Shown one piece after another: positions 39,304 through 51,067 of a stretch of 64,000 bases of DNA; position 1 is the stretch's first letter, and the number at the start of each line of letters is the position of its first letter. A program made the position numbers and the translations under genes. Below the pieces are notes generated by a model. It was not told the DNA's origin and ran no database searches. It saw only the letters and a list, made by a program, of their open reading frames with translations. This DNA comes from Trema orientale (lineage: Eukaryota > Streptophyta > Magnoliopsida > Rosales > Cannabaceae): assembly GCA_002914845.1 (NCBI GenBank), contig JXTC01000569.1, forward strand, positions 62,001-126,000. Reading direction: 5' to 3'.

Positions 39304-40299
39304 TTTCACAAAGGAGTAAAGTAAGGCTTATTCATTTTGCCCAGTAAGCTAACGGTTTGGAATATAACAATGAATATCCCCTAGTAATACGGTAACAAAG
39401 TCAAGCGTCCAGCAATGTATTTGATTCAGCATTTAGGAAAAGTCTGAACAATCGGGGGTGATACTGCACCGGTAATACGGATACGGTGGTGTATCATTTT
39501 CTGACAATTGTGAGACAAATACTTAAAAAAAGAGTCGTGCCAAACCCAAATAGAACTGCTCTTAATGCTAAGGGTATTTGGCACGTTTGGTCCTTTGACT
39601 ATGTAAGCTGTGACGATTTGGCCTCCGAACTTTCACCCCAAATTTTCCATTTCTTAGCCAAAGTGACAAAATCAGTGATGGACGTGAAATTCTTCACGGA
39701 ATCTACTCGTGAGGTGCACGTAACCTCGGCTAGAAGGGCATGGGAAGGGTAAAAACGAAATTTTGCCATTAGGGGCTCAATCTAATAGTCACTACTACGT
39801 CATCAACTTGCATATTCATGACCAAAAGGATCATTAGTGGAAGTAAACACGAAATTGATGAGAACCACATTTTTCTCTCTTGAGTGCATAGGACGGGGGC
39901 CCTCGAGGAACGTGGTTTGATGTCTTAGCTAGCTTAAAAAGAGCAAATTATAGCTTGTCTTTTTCGACATGAGGACCAAAGAACCACCGGCCAGGAAGAC
40001 ACCCTGCTGTGGTGGCCTTTCTATTAATACACCTATATTTTCCAAGCCAAAAAAAAAAAGCTTAAAAAGAGCAAATTATAGCTTGTCTTTTTCGACATGA
40101 GGGACCAAAGAACCACCGGCCAGGAAGACACCCTGCTGTGGTGGCCTTTCTATTAATACACCTATATTTTCCAAGCCAAAAAAAAAAAGGAAAGTGTACT
40201 TACATATTTTTGGGTAAAAAAAAAAATTTGTTACAATTTCTAGAGAATTTCGGTAAAATTTTGAAAGAATTTCAAAAAATGAATTTTAGATGGAATACA
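39304..40299. other. CRK upstream region up to the Copia element
   Basis: Probably holds the CRK promoter. A 128-bp tandem duplication occupies its right part. No other gene seen. Confidence 0.6.
39931..40188. repeat. 128-bp tandem duplication, nearly perfect
   Basis: Two units beginning AGCTTAAAAAGAGCAAATTA at 39931 and 40059, differing by one inserted G (GAGGACC versus GAGGGACC) and poly-A length. Confidence 0.95.
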
Positions 40300-40662
40300 T
40301 GTTAGGAAATTCTATTTCTTATATTGGGTCACATATTTTAACAATTATATTGGGCCATATTATTCTTAAGTAGACTCAATAAGTGATTTAATTAGGCTGG
40401 GTCAGGATATCCAACTGGGTATGGATACCAATATGGATACCCTGTTAGTCACCCAGTTGGGTATTAGGGGTTAGGTTGTGTGGAAGACCAAACCCTCTAG
40501 CAATTACAGTTGGTTTCTTACGCTTCTTCCTTCGGTTCATCGTCTAGACTACGGTATTAATCATGGACTCAGGTATGCTCAATGAATCCCTGCCTATCAG
40601 TTTTTACATGAATGATCTAGGGTTTGTGTTTGGTATTTGCAATCTCATACTCATCTTTAACA
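40300..40662 (+). repeat. 5' LTR of the first Copia element, 124-bp deletion
   Basis: 363 bp. It aligns to the 3' LTR (46473-46959, 487 bp) except for a block matching 46636-46759. That block contains the TATATAAAG motif, so this LTR has probably lost its core promoter. The deletion lies at a 2-base GT microhomology. Confidence 0.9.
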
Positions 40663-41908
40663 AGTGGAATCAGAGCGGGATTTCATGTTAAAATTGATTA
40701 GGTTTTCATGCATGTCTGTAGTTTTCAAAATCTATGCCTATTTGGATTTCTAGGGTTTAGATTATACATGCATAATTTATAATTTTACATGATTTATTGA
40801 GTATTTGATGCTATGAGGGTTAGGTTTTGGCATTTGGGTCGTTCATATTTCGGACTTGGGGCCAAAAACATCATTTTCGGGTTTATTTTGATATTTGAAG
40901 CCATTTAAGCGGATCTGGAATTTTCCAGATCGCACTGTGAACAGTGTTTTCAGCAGACCGATTCAAGTTTTCGGTATACTGAAAATACTATTCATGCAAC
41001 ATTGATTTTCGACAAAAATTGAGTTTTCGGTCGAATTTTGGGCTGATTTCGGTCATTTTTGACTTAAATCATGGAGTTTCAACCCATTTTCGACCCACTA
41101 AGGACTAGAATGATCCTCACTTTATCCGTTGAAAACCTTATTTCTAGAGTTAATAAAGTGACGAGCTAATTTTAGAAAGATCGAATCTGACGATTTAGTC
41201 ACCGTCAGATTCGGTCAACCGAAAGTGGTTTTTCAGCTGACCGAAAATAGCAAGTGGCTTTTCAGCCGACCGAAAAGCTATTTTCGGTCGACCAAAAGTT
41301 GCCGAGAGCCACTTTCATTTCTGTGGTTTTCGGTCAACCGAAAATGGTGGAATCGGTCAACCGATTCTGTCAGCCGGTCGACCGATTCTGCTAGCAAGGA
41401 AAATTTTTCAGTTTTCGGCTAATTTCAGTCGATTTTCGGGTATTTCGGTTAATTTTCTTTGCTCCATTTGTCTTGTATGTTAGATTAAACACGATAAAGT
41501 AACATGTTGCTAAAGTAACCTCTGTTGTGTAGTTTTGTTTAGTCTAACGTATAAAGATGTTGTGGGTTTATTATTAATGCGGATAACTATCGGCCCAATG
41601 GAAGATGGTTGTTATTTGGAACGACAATAAATACACCTGTGATAATAAGTATGTGACGGTTGTTTGGTTTCCGTATGGATAATAAATCGGCCTAAAGGAA
41701 GGTTTATTGTTTGACAGGATTTACCGTCAGTATTTGATTATTACACCTAAGAGTACTACTTGTAAGTTAATACGTCGGCCCAAAGGAAGGCCTATTAATG
41801 TTGCACTAGGTATCTTGTGATAGTAGCCCACCTTATGTGATTATGTGATATATGTCATATTTGCATATTTTGTGATTATATTGTGTGCCTATATATGACA
41901 TTTAAGTT

Positions 41909-44900
41909 GTGAGTATATTTAATTTATGGTATTATTTTGTTCTCTGTGCAGTTTCTGCTGCTAATTTTTCTGCCAATTTAAGTACTATTCCTGTGCTTAC
42001 AGGCACAAACTTTAAGTCCTGGGAAGAGAATATCATGATCGTACTGGATTATATAGATCTTGACCTGGCACTCAGAAAGGACCAACCTGCTGCTCTTACG
42101 GAAGAAAGTTCCATTGAGGATAAAAGGAACTTTGAGCTTTGGGAAAAGTCCAATCGTATGAATGTCATGATCATGAAGCGCTCTATTCTAGAAGTCATAC
42201 GGGACTCTTTGCCAAACGAGAAAATTGCTAAGGATTTTCTTACTGCTGTTGAGAAATTATATCTCAAGAATGAAAAAGGTGAGATCATTAGTATCTTAGG
42301 GAAACTTATCTCAATGAGGTACAGTGGCAAAGGAAATATAAGGGAGCACATCATGCAGATTTCTCATTTGGCTGGCAAGCTTAAGGAATTCAAGTTAGAA
42401 ATTTATGAGTATTTGCTTGTGGCCTTGGTTTTGCTTTCTCTTCCTAATCAGTATGGGAACCAATAGACCATATACAACGCCCAAAAGAACAAATGGAATA
42501 TTAATGAGTTAATAGCCATTTGTGTTCAGGAGGAAGAGAAAATCAAAGCTGTAAAGTCTAAAAATGCTAACTTGACCACTACCTCTAAGGCAAAGAAGAG
42601 GAAAATAGATAAAGGTAAGGAAGTTGCAGTAGCTCTACCTGCTAAGGCACAGAAAAAGCAAAATGAGCAAGGTTGCTTCTTTTGTGGAAAGAGTGGACAC
42701 CTGAAGAAGGAATACACTAAGTACAAAGTTTGACATGTTACGAAGGGTAAGCTTCTCATTTATGTTTGTTCTGAAGTTAATTTAACTTTTGTACCTAAGG
42801 ACACTTGGTGGGTAGATTCGGGTGCTACTACTCACGTTAGTGTTTCCATGCAGGGTTGCCTCTGGAGCCGGAAGCCAAGTGATGATGAAAAATTCATCTA
42901 TATGGGCGACGGCCAAACAGTTTCAGTGGAGGCCATTGGGTACTTTAGATTGTATTTGAATACTGGAAAATATTTGGACTTGTATGAGACTTTTGTGGTA
43001 CCGTCTTTAAGACGAAATTTGGTTTCAGTTTCTATCTTGGACAAAATTCAGTTATTCTTATTCTTTCAGAAACAATTTATTTAGTCTTATACTTTATTTG
43101 AATGTTGTTAGTACTGATATTCTTATTGACAATCTTTATATGTTAAATACCCAACCCTCCGTTAATGAAACTTTGTATGTTGATTCAAGAGGTACAAAAC
43201 GAAAATTAACTAATAAGGACTCATCGATGTTGTGGCACAGACGCTTAGGACACATTTCTAAATAAAGAATTGAACGTCTTGTGTCTGATGGGATCCTTGG
43301 TCCTCTTGATTTGGCAGACTTCAAAGTCTGCATTGAGTGTATAAAGGGGAAACAGACAAACATTAGGAAGTTAGGTGCCAATAGGAGCTCTAGCATCTTA
43401 AAACTGATACATACGGATATCTATGGTCCATTCCCAACGACTTCTTGGAATGGACAACAGTACTTTATCACGTTCATAGACGATTATTCTCGCTATGGGT
43501 ACATATACTTAATTTATGAGAAGTCACAATCATTGGACGTATTTAAAGCTTATAAATCTGAAGTTGAAAATCAGCTTGATAAGAAAATTAAGGCTGTTAA
43601 ATCTGATCGTGGTGGTAGGTACTACGGTCGGTATGACGGATCAGGTGAGCAACGTCCAGGACCCTTTGCTAAGTATTTAGAAGAGTGCGGTATCGTCCCG
43701 CAATACACTATGCCTGGGAAACCTAGCATGAATGGTGTTGTTGAATAGCGCAATAGGATACTAAAGGATATGGTAAGGAGTATGATTAGTTATTCTACCT
43801 TACCGAAATTACTATGGGAAGACGCACTCAAAACTGCAGCATATATCCTTAATAGAGTACCAAGCAAAGCAGTAGCTAAAACTCCTTATAAACTCTGGAC
43901 TGGGCGAAAGCCCAGTATAAGTAATTTACACATATGGGGTTGTCTAGTTGAGGCAAGGCTTTATAGGCCCAATAAAAAAAAACTGGACTCAAGAACAGTA
44001 AGCTGCTACTTTGTAGAGTATTCTAAAAGATCCAGAGGCTATAAATTTTATGATCCCATATTAAAGTCTTTCTTTGAGACGGGAAATGCCAAATTTCTTG
44101 AGGGTATTGAGTTTGAGAGGGAAGATAAAGTTAGGGACATTGTATTTGAAGAGAAATTCGTTTCTCTTCCTATGGTTGCTATTGGCAATAGTCAGGACAC
44201 TCAGGATCCTGTTCCTGACAATATCATTGTTCAAGATGCAATCGCTCCAGTTCAAGACAATGTTCAGGAGGTTCCTGTCCTAGTTGAGGTAAATTCTCCT
44301 GTAGAGCAAACTCAACAGTCTCAAGAACTAGTGCCTTTAAGGAGGTCCACTAGAGAAATGAGAAGTACGATTCCGGATGATTATGTCGTGTATCTCTAAG
44401 AACATAAGTTTGACATCAAGATAGTGGAAGATGATCCAATCAACTTTACACAGGTCAAACAAAGTTCCAATTCTCAAAAGTGGATTGATGCCATGAATGA
44501 GGAGATGAAGTCTATGAGAGACAATGACATTTGGGATCTCATCAAATTACCTGAAGGTTTAAAGCCCATTGGTTGCAAATAGATATTTAAGACCAAAAGG
44601 GATTCGAAAGGTAATGTTGAGAGATATAAGGCACGTCTTGTCGCTAAAGGCTTTACTTAGAAGGAATGCATTAACTTTAAAGAGACCTTCTCTTTGATTA
44701 CTTCGAAGGATTCTTTTAGAGTTATTATGGCACTTGTGGCTCATTATGATCTTGAGCTTCATCAGATGGACGTTAAGACAACGTTTTTCAATGGAGAGAG
44801 ATCCAAAGTCTATGGTCTGCAAACTCAAGAAGTCCATCTATGGTCTCAAGCAGGCTTCTCGTCAATGGTATCACAAATTTCATGAGATAATTCTCTCATT

Positions 44901-45968
44901 CGGTTTTGAGGTGAATCCTGTAGATGATTGTGTATACCATAAGTTCAGTAGGAGTAAGTTTATCTTCTTGGTACTTTACGTTGATGACATACTACTGGCA
45001 AGTAGTGATATAAGCTTATTGCACGACACCAAGAGATTTCTTGCGAAGAATTTCGAAATAAAAGATCTTGGAGTCCCCTCTTTTGTATTAGGTATACAGA
45101 TACACCGAGATCGCTCTCAAGGTACCCTTGGGTTATCACAAAAGAGCTATATCGAGAGGGTGCTAAGTAAGTTTGGTATGTATAAGTGTACACCAACAGA
45201 CACTTCGGTGTTAAAGGGAGATAAATTTAGCATCAATCAAAGCCCCAAGAATGATATTGATAAAGAAGCCATGCAACAGTTTCCTTATGCTTCAGTAGTA
45301 GGAGTCTGATGTATACTCAAGTATGTATATGTCCGGATCTTGTGTTCGTAGTTGGTATGCTGGGCAGATACATGAGTAAACCTGGAGTAGATCACTAGAA
45401 GATAGCAAAGAGGATTATGAGGTACTTACAGAGAATAAAAGAATACATGCTTACTTATCAGAGATCGGACATTTTGGAGATCATTAGGTACTCCGACTCT
45501 GATTTTGTGAGATGTCTAGACAGTAAGAGATCCACATCGGGCTATGTCTTTCTTTTAGCTGGAGGAGCTATTTCCTAAAAGAGTACCAAGCAGACACTCA
45601 TAGCTACTTCCACTATGGAGGCATAATTCATAGCTTGTTATGAGGCATCCAATCAGGGAATATGGCTGCGAAATTTTGTCACCGGGCTGCATGTAGTAAA
45701 TGGTATTGAGAGGCCATTGAAACTTTATTGTGACAATAACTCAGCAGTTTTATATTCCAGCAGCAACAGGAGCTTATCAAAGTCAAAGCACATTGACATT
45801 AAGTTCCTAGCTATTAGAGAAAGAGTACAGAGTTGTTTAGTGTCAATTGAGCATATCGGTACAAACTCTATGTTAGCAGATCTGCTCACTAAAGGTTTAC
45901 CACCTAAGGTCTTTTATGAGCACACTGCTTGTATCGGTGTTATATTTTTGGATGGTGTGCAGTTTTAG
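41909..45968 (+). pseudogene. Copia gag-pol of the first element, broken
   Basis: Gag (about 41950-42740) ends in a zinc knuckle whose last Cys is Tyr (CFFCGKSGHLKKEY). Protease signature WWVDSGATTHV is at about 42808. Integrase keeps HRRLGH, CIEC, HTDIYGPF, SDRGGRYY and NGVVE but is cut by stops near 43263 and 43746. Reverse transcriptase keeps KARLVAKG, MDVKT, YGLKQASRQWY and YVDD (about 44980), with stops near 44579 and 44658 and missing or frame-shifted sequence near 44805. RNase H keeps LYCDNNSA and ADLLTKGLPP. I count at least eleven stops or shifts. Most stops fit a single C-to-T or G-to-A change; the one near 45625 (EA-stop-FIA) does not. Not expected to be functional. Confidence 0.92.
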
Positions 45969-46472
45969 TGGGAGTTTGTAATTTGGTTTAGATGCTTATT
46001 GTGTGACACTTATTTATGTTAGTATACTGCAATACTTTGGTTATTGATGATGGTTTTCATTGTAGACTCTGTTCATTATATATTATATGATGTATTTCAT
46101 ATTTTCATGCTTTTCCATTGTGGTTAACAATAAGGTTTGCGGTAATGCACTAAAGGGGAAAGACTAAAGTCGATCTCAATAAAGTTTTGGGTAGACCAGC
46201 TGGAAATAAACACGGTAAATCACATTGCGTATAATTTCCATACCACATTCCATACTCGATCTGTGCCATTCGGGTGTATTAGTACGGTGATCATTGAGGG
46301 TTCTAGTTACCATCCAAATAAGTGCAACGACGAGCGCTTTAGTTTCATGCTGATATGTCTGATGGATGGGATTACAACTTCGGCGATATTCAGGAATAAT
46401 ATGGCATATTCATGGCCATACTTCAGTTCTGCAATACAATTGTATTTGGTTCATGTGACCCAAGTGGGAGAT

Positions 46473-46959
46473 TGTTAAGAAATTCTATATCCTATGTTAG
46501 GCCATATATTTTAACAATTGTATTGGGCCATATTATTCTTAAGTAGACCCAATAAGTGATTTAATTAGGCTGGGTCAGGATATCCAACTGGGTATGGATA
46601 CCAATGTAGATACCCTGTTAGTCACCTAGTTGGGTGTGATGGATACCCAACAAGGGATTATATAAAGATAATATTAGGGTTATGGTCCCCACCACCTTTT
46701 CACGTACGCTCAATCTCTCTGTGGCCTGCCATCAGTTACAGAGAATTCCATCTAAGTGTATTAGGGATTAAGTTGTATGGAAGACCAAACCCTCTAGCAA
46801 TTATAGTTGGTTTCTTACGCTTCCGCCTTCAGTTCATCGTCTAGACTATGGTATTAATCATAGACTCAGGTATGCTCAATGAATCCCTGCCTATCAATTT
46901 TTACATGAATGATCTAAGCTTTGTGTTTGGTATTTGCAATCCCATATTCATCTCTAACA
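46473..46959 (+). repeat. 3' LTR of the first Copia element
   Basis: 487 bp, TG...CA, with TATATAAAG at about 46659. It follows the purine-rich tract directly. It differs from the 5' LTR by scattered substitutions, many of them transitions, so the insertion is not recent. Confidence 0.92.
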
Positions 46960-47917
46960 ACACAAGTTACAAATATTTGATCCAAAAGTTCTACTGTAGG
47001 ACTAGAGTAGATAATAGCAGATGGATAAAAATAAAGAGGGACATGGAGGAATTTAGGGAGAAAAGTCGAAGAAGATAGAGAATAAGACTGATTCAAACGA
47101 GAAAAAGAATCATAGTGGAAGAATTCAACAATTCAGAACATTCATTCTCTCATAGTCCTAAAAAATCCAAAATTAAATCAAACTTAATAATATAATATCA
47201 AGTCCTCTATAAATGAAGATTAATTTTCGATTTACTGTAAATGTACCCTTCGCAGTTTAAATCAGCATGATCTTCTTCTGTTTTGATTAACGAAATTGGT
47301 AAGATCTTCAGTTTTGTTAATCTTTCTAGGGAAGTGATTGAACTTTCTTTAACTTTCTTTCTTTGTATATATATATTTTTATTTTGCTAGATCCCTGAAT
47401 AGTATTTTCTTCCTTTTCCGAAGCCGCCATTCATGAAAGTCTTCAACTTCTTTTGCATGTGATCACGACTAAGATAGAACAGGTTCAATGGGTATGGAAG
47501 AAAGAGATAGTAAAAGTTGGTGGTTGATATATACTTGTACGAATCTATTCATGGACTAGAGTTGAAATTTATTGATACTAAGTTCAGGAAGTAACATTTT
47601 ATGAAGAAAAAAAAACTCAGGTAGTAACAATAGAAGAAGGTTAGAAGACATATGTCGCACCCAGTTAGCCATTCTATCCTTAATTTGTAAGTCCACCAAT
47701 TCTTAAAAAGAACCAAAAAAAAAAAAAAAAAAGGAAAAGCTGATTGAATAAAAAGAAAAGAATTCTAGAAATTCAAAAGCGGATAATAATCCAAGGGAAG
47801 GGAAGCAACGTATGGACAATGCCCCTCTCCAGACAAAACTAAATAGGAAAAATTCCTATAAGAAAAAGTGCAGAGAAAATTAAACAATATACGTGAAAAG
47901 AATATATATATATATAT
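46960..47917. other. Spacer between Copia element and tandem repeats
   Basis: No gene recognised. Confidence 0.6.
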
Positions 47918-48206
47918 ATTAAAACGCGGTGTACGGCCTAACTATAAGAAAAAGAGCAGAGAAAGTTAGACTATATACTAGAAAAGAAAAAAAAAAATAT
48001 ATATATATATATATTAAAATGGGTGTGTACGGCGTAACTTCTAAGAAAATTACGGCTTTTGNATTAAAACGCGGTGTACGGCCTAACTATAAGAAAAAGA
48101 GCAGAGAAACTTAGACTATATACTAGAAAAGAAAAAAAAATATATATATATATATATATTAAAATGGGTGTGTACGGCGTAACTTCTAAGAAAATTACGG
48201 CTTTTG
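47918..48206. repeat. 144-bp duplication joined by one N
   Basis: 47918-48061 and 48063-48206 are almost identical and the same length, separated by a single N at 48062, the same arrangement as at 11199. Each copy itself contains two diverged units (AAAACGCGGTGTACGGCCTA and AAAATGGGTGTGTACGGCGT), and an older unit lies just to the left (about 47850-47917). Confidence 0.9.
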
Positions 48207-48659
48207 TAAACGACATTAGGATGGCGAGCCAAAGCCAGTGACAGTTCCGGGTGCCTCCTTTTATGGTCTAACGAGCATGAGTATTGCGCTTTTGCTTCTG
48301 CTGCGGATTAGATATGGAGTATAATAAATTAGTAATATAGTATTTATTATATTATTTATAATAGTTTGTAATATTTAACAGTAGGATAATATTTGTCTAA
48401 AATATAATAAAATAGTTTTTAAATTATTACAAAATGTTAATATATTATAGCAGATCGATGATTTATTTTACAACTTTTGTTTTCCTTTCTCATGTTGCCC
48501 TTCTTCACTGCAAGTATAGAGAAAAAAAATAGAAGGTCAGAACAAAAATTCAATTAAATTATAAATTAGAGAAGAAGAAAAGTAATGAATTTTTTGTTAT
48601 TAAGCTGTCAATTATGTATTAATAAATATAAATAAATTAGGTACCTGGTTAATTTTCGT

Positions 48660-50906
48660 TTTCTCGATGCTTCAGTTGATGTTGTTTCTGATCTGAAAGC
48701 AAAAAAATATATTATTTGTTAAATAATAGATAATAATATTTTGTATTTTATTGAATTATGAATTTATGATTAGTTTTTACCTTTCTGTAATTTTTTTTGG
48801 ACCAGTGGTTTTGGATCTAGGGGTAGGGTTAGTATTATCTCTATTTCAGGGATGGTTGGTGGTGCTGGAAGAGGCAGTGGAATTGATTCATCGTCATTGA
48901 ATATTTTTGATACTATTGTATCAATTAATGCTCCTCTGGTTCTGAAATAAACTTGAAATATTTTTGTTTGTCCACATAATTATTCGATTATTGGTGGCAA
49001 TATTGTTGGATTAGTATAACCTTCTTGTATGGTCAATACTGTATATGGCTTTTTAATCAGAACCTAAGCTGCTTTGCCGAATATGGTTATGATTGTAAAT
49101 CTTGTTTCGTCCTCGATTCTTGTATTTAATTTGTACCTGTTGAATTAGTGATGTGAAAAAATTATTTAGTATAATAAAAAAATCATATCTTAATTAATAA
49201 TTAATATAGTAAATTATATACTTTTTTTTGTATAAGTGAAATTGTTTTTTTTTTTAATAACTGAATTAATTCGAAAAATATTAATAAGAATTACTTGATT
49301 ATGTTTTGTACCATGGAATTGGAGTTGATGTGAGATGATCGTGTGTGTCGTACCACTATCCGCTCCCTACTTCACGAACTTGTCTAGAGCATTGTGGGCA
49401 AGAGTTATAGTACCAACCCTGATGTGTCTCAAATTTATATATTATTGCTTTTATTGTAAATTTTATTCCCTAAGAATAAAAAAGAAAATGATGTTAGTTT
49501 AAATTATAGTATATAGTGATCTTTTTAGTAATATTATTATATTTATACTAACCTGTTGTGCCAATTGATCTAATTGATTTAATTCTGCAATTGTTTTTCT
49601 GTTTTGTAATTTTTGTTGTTCCGGTGGTTGGATGTCTCTTGAAATAGGAGCTGGGAGAAATTCGAGATGCTGTGTTGTGTGCTGGAACCTGAATAATACA
49701 TTGGCAAAAGGAGAAAAAAAATTAGTGATGTGTAATAAAGATAAATAAAGTAGGATTTTTTTATTATTTTATAATAAAAGAAGATACGTAAAGTTATTAT
49801 TACCTTATTTTTAACGCATTAGTTTTAGGTATATTTATATTCATATAATATATTGTCGCGCCTGTACTTGTAGTATATATATTCCTTGTTTGACATAAAA
49901 ATTCAAGTCAATTAGTGATCATTTGAATATATAGATATTTTTATATATAGGTATAAAAAGGATTATTAATTACCTAGATATTGTTTTATTGTCATAGATG
50001 TAAAGATAGTTATAACTGGTTCCTCAACTGTTTTTACAATATCAGTATTAAATTTTTTTGCTGCTTCTCCCCATAATGTGATTTGAAGCTTTTCACTCTT
50101 GTAATTGAAATAAGATAGTATTAATGTATGACTAAAGTTATATAAATTTTGGTAGTAAATAAACTAATTACCTGATATTTTGTATTGTTAATATTTGTCT
50201 CGGTGTCAATTTTCCTCTGATGTTAGTTTCTTCTAAGTCTTGTATTTCTGTTAGCATTCTTATAACATCTAGTATAATGGAGGGGGAAAAATATTAATTT
50301 GAAAAATTTTTGAATGATTATTGATAAAGATTAGTAGAAGGATAAGATTATAATTAATAATACCTGATAATATGTCATGTATGTCTGTTCTTGAAGGTAG
50401 GTGATTAAAGTCTACAAAGTAAAATTTGTGCATTGGGATGTTTGTTGTGCGTGTTGTTATTGGAATGAAAAATGTTGCTCTGGCGAATTGCAACATTGCA
50501 CTGTGGGGTATAATTTTATATTTTGGCTTATTAGGCGCAACATTAAAGTTGCTGATTCGATATATTTCTCCTTCTGTTATTTGTTGTACGATATGATCTG
50601 CATCTCGAGCTTTAATTGTTCCATAGATTGCTTCATGTTGTATTGTACAAAAAATTATTTAGTTATTATATAATGTTTTGTTAGAATTAGCTGATAGAAC
50701 ATATGTGAGTTTAGTATATTAAATTAGAATAAAATATGATATCATATAATTTGATATTATTTTCTTACCTCATGATCGACTAAAATACAGTCGACACTTA
50801 TTAAGCACTCTATTGTGTAATTATTATTGTGCCAGAGTCTGCTGATACGTACTTCAATTGTTGCATAAATCTCATTTGGTTTAAGAGATCGTATTGGTGT
50901 TACCAT
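48660..50906 (-). pseudogene. Helitron RPA70-like single-strand DNA-binding protein, broken
   Basis: Starts at 50906 with MVTPIRSLKPNEIYATIEVR and SRLWHNNNYTIECLISVDCI (exon 50769-50906). Later exons, on the minus strand: about 50364-50640 (EGEIYRISNFNV, HKFYFVDFNHLPSRTD), 50172-50268 (DVIRMLTEIQDLEETNIRGK), about 49976-50110 (LQITLWGEAAKKF), 49804-49912, 49555-49690, and about 49300-49460 (WYYNSCPQCSRQV, a zinc-finger half). These are the OB-fold and zinc-finger parts of RPA1-like proteins. At least three in-frame stops (near 49367, 49068 and 48982) and an unclear acceptor at exon 2 indicate decay. A basic tail (SRKRKLT) is at about 48660. RPA would coat the displaced strand during rolling-circle transposition. 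Confidence 0.82.
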
Positions 50907-51067
50907 TTCTTTATTCTTTTTTTACCTGCAAAAACAAAAAAAAATTGTAAAATGTAGATAATATGAAGAGTATTCAAAAAGTTTAGTTATAAAAGATTTG
51001 TAAAAATAAATATAAATTTGTATTAAAATTATATTTTAGTATGTGAATTATTAATAAAATAAAATTT

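Larger units (their letters stand above)
40300..46959 (+). mobile_element. Copia LTR retrotransposon, complete in outline but decayed
   Basis: Two LTRs (TGTTAG...TAACA) enclose a primer-binding site (GTGGAATCAGAGC at 40664, one mismatch to the initiator-tRNA type), gag, protease, integrase, reverse transcriptase and RNase H in Copia order, and a purine-rich tract (AAGTGGGAGAT) before the 3' LTR. Flanking bases ATACA and ACACA form an imperfect 5-bp target duplication. The long spacer 40680-41900 is non-coding and contains many TCGGT(C/T)GACCGA-like repeats (about 41215-41395). Confidence 0.93.

Noticed and set aside
41225..41422. 65-codon frame rich in Ser and Arg
   Set aside because: Lies in the Copia leader and reads the short CGGTCGACC repeats.
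48206..48480. Helitron 3' terminus (CTRR with hairpin)
   Set aside because: No convincing hairpin plus CTRR found by eye; the border is left open.
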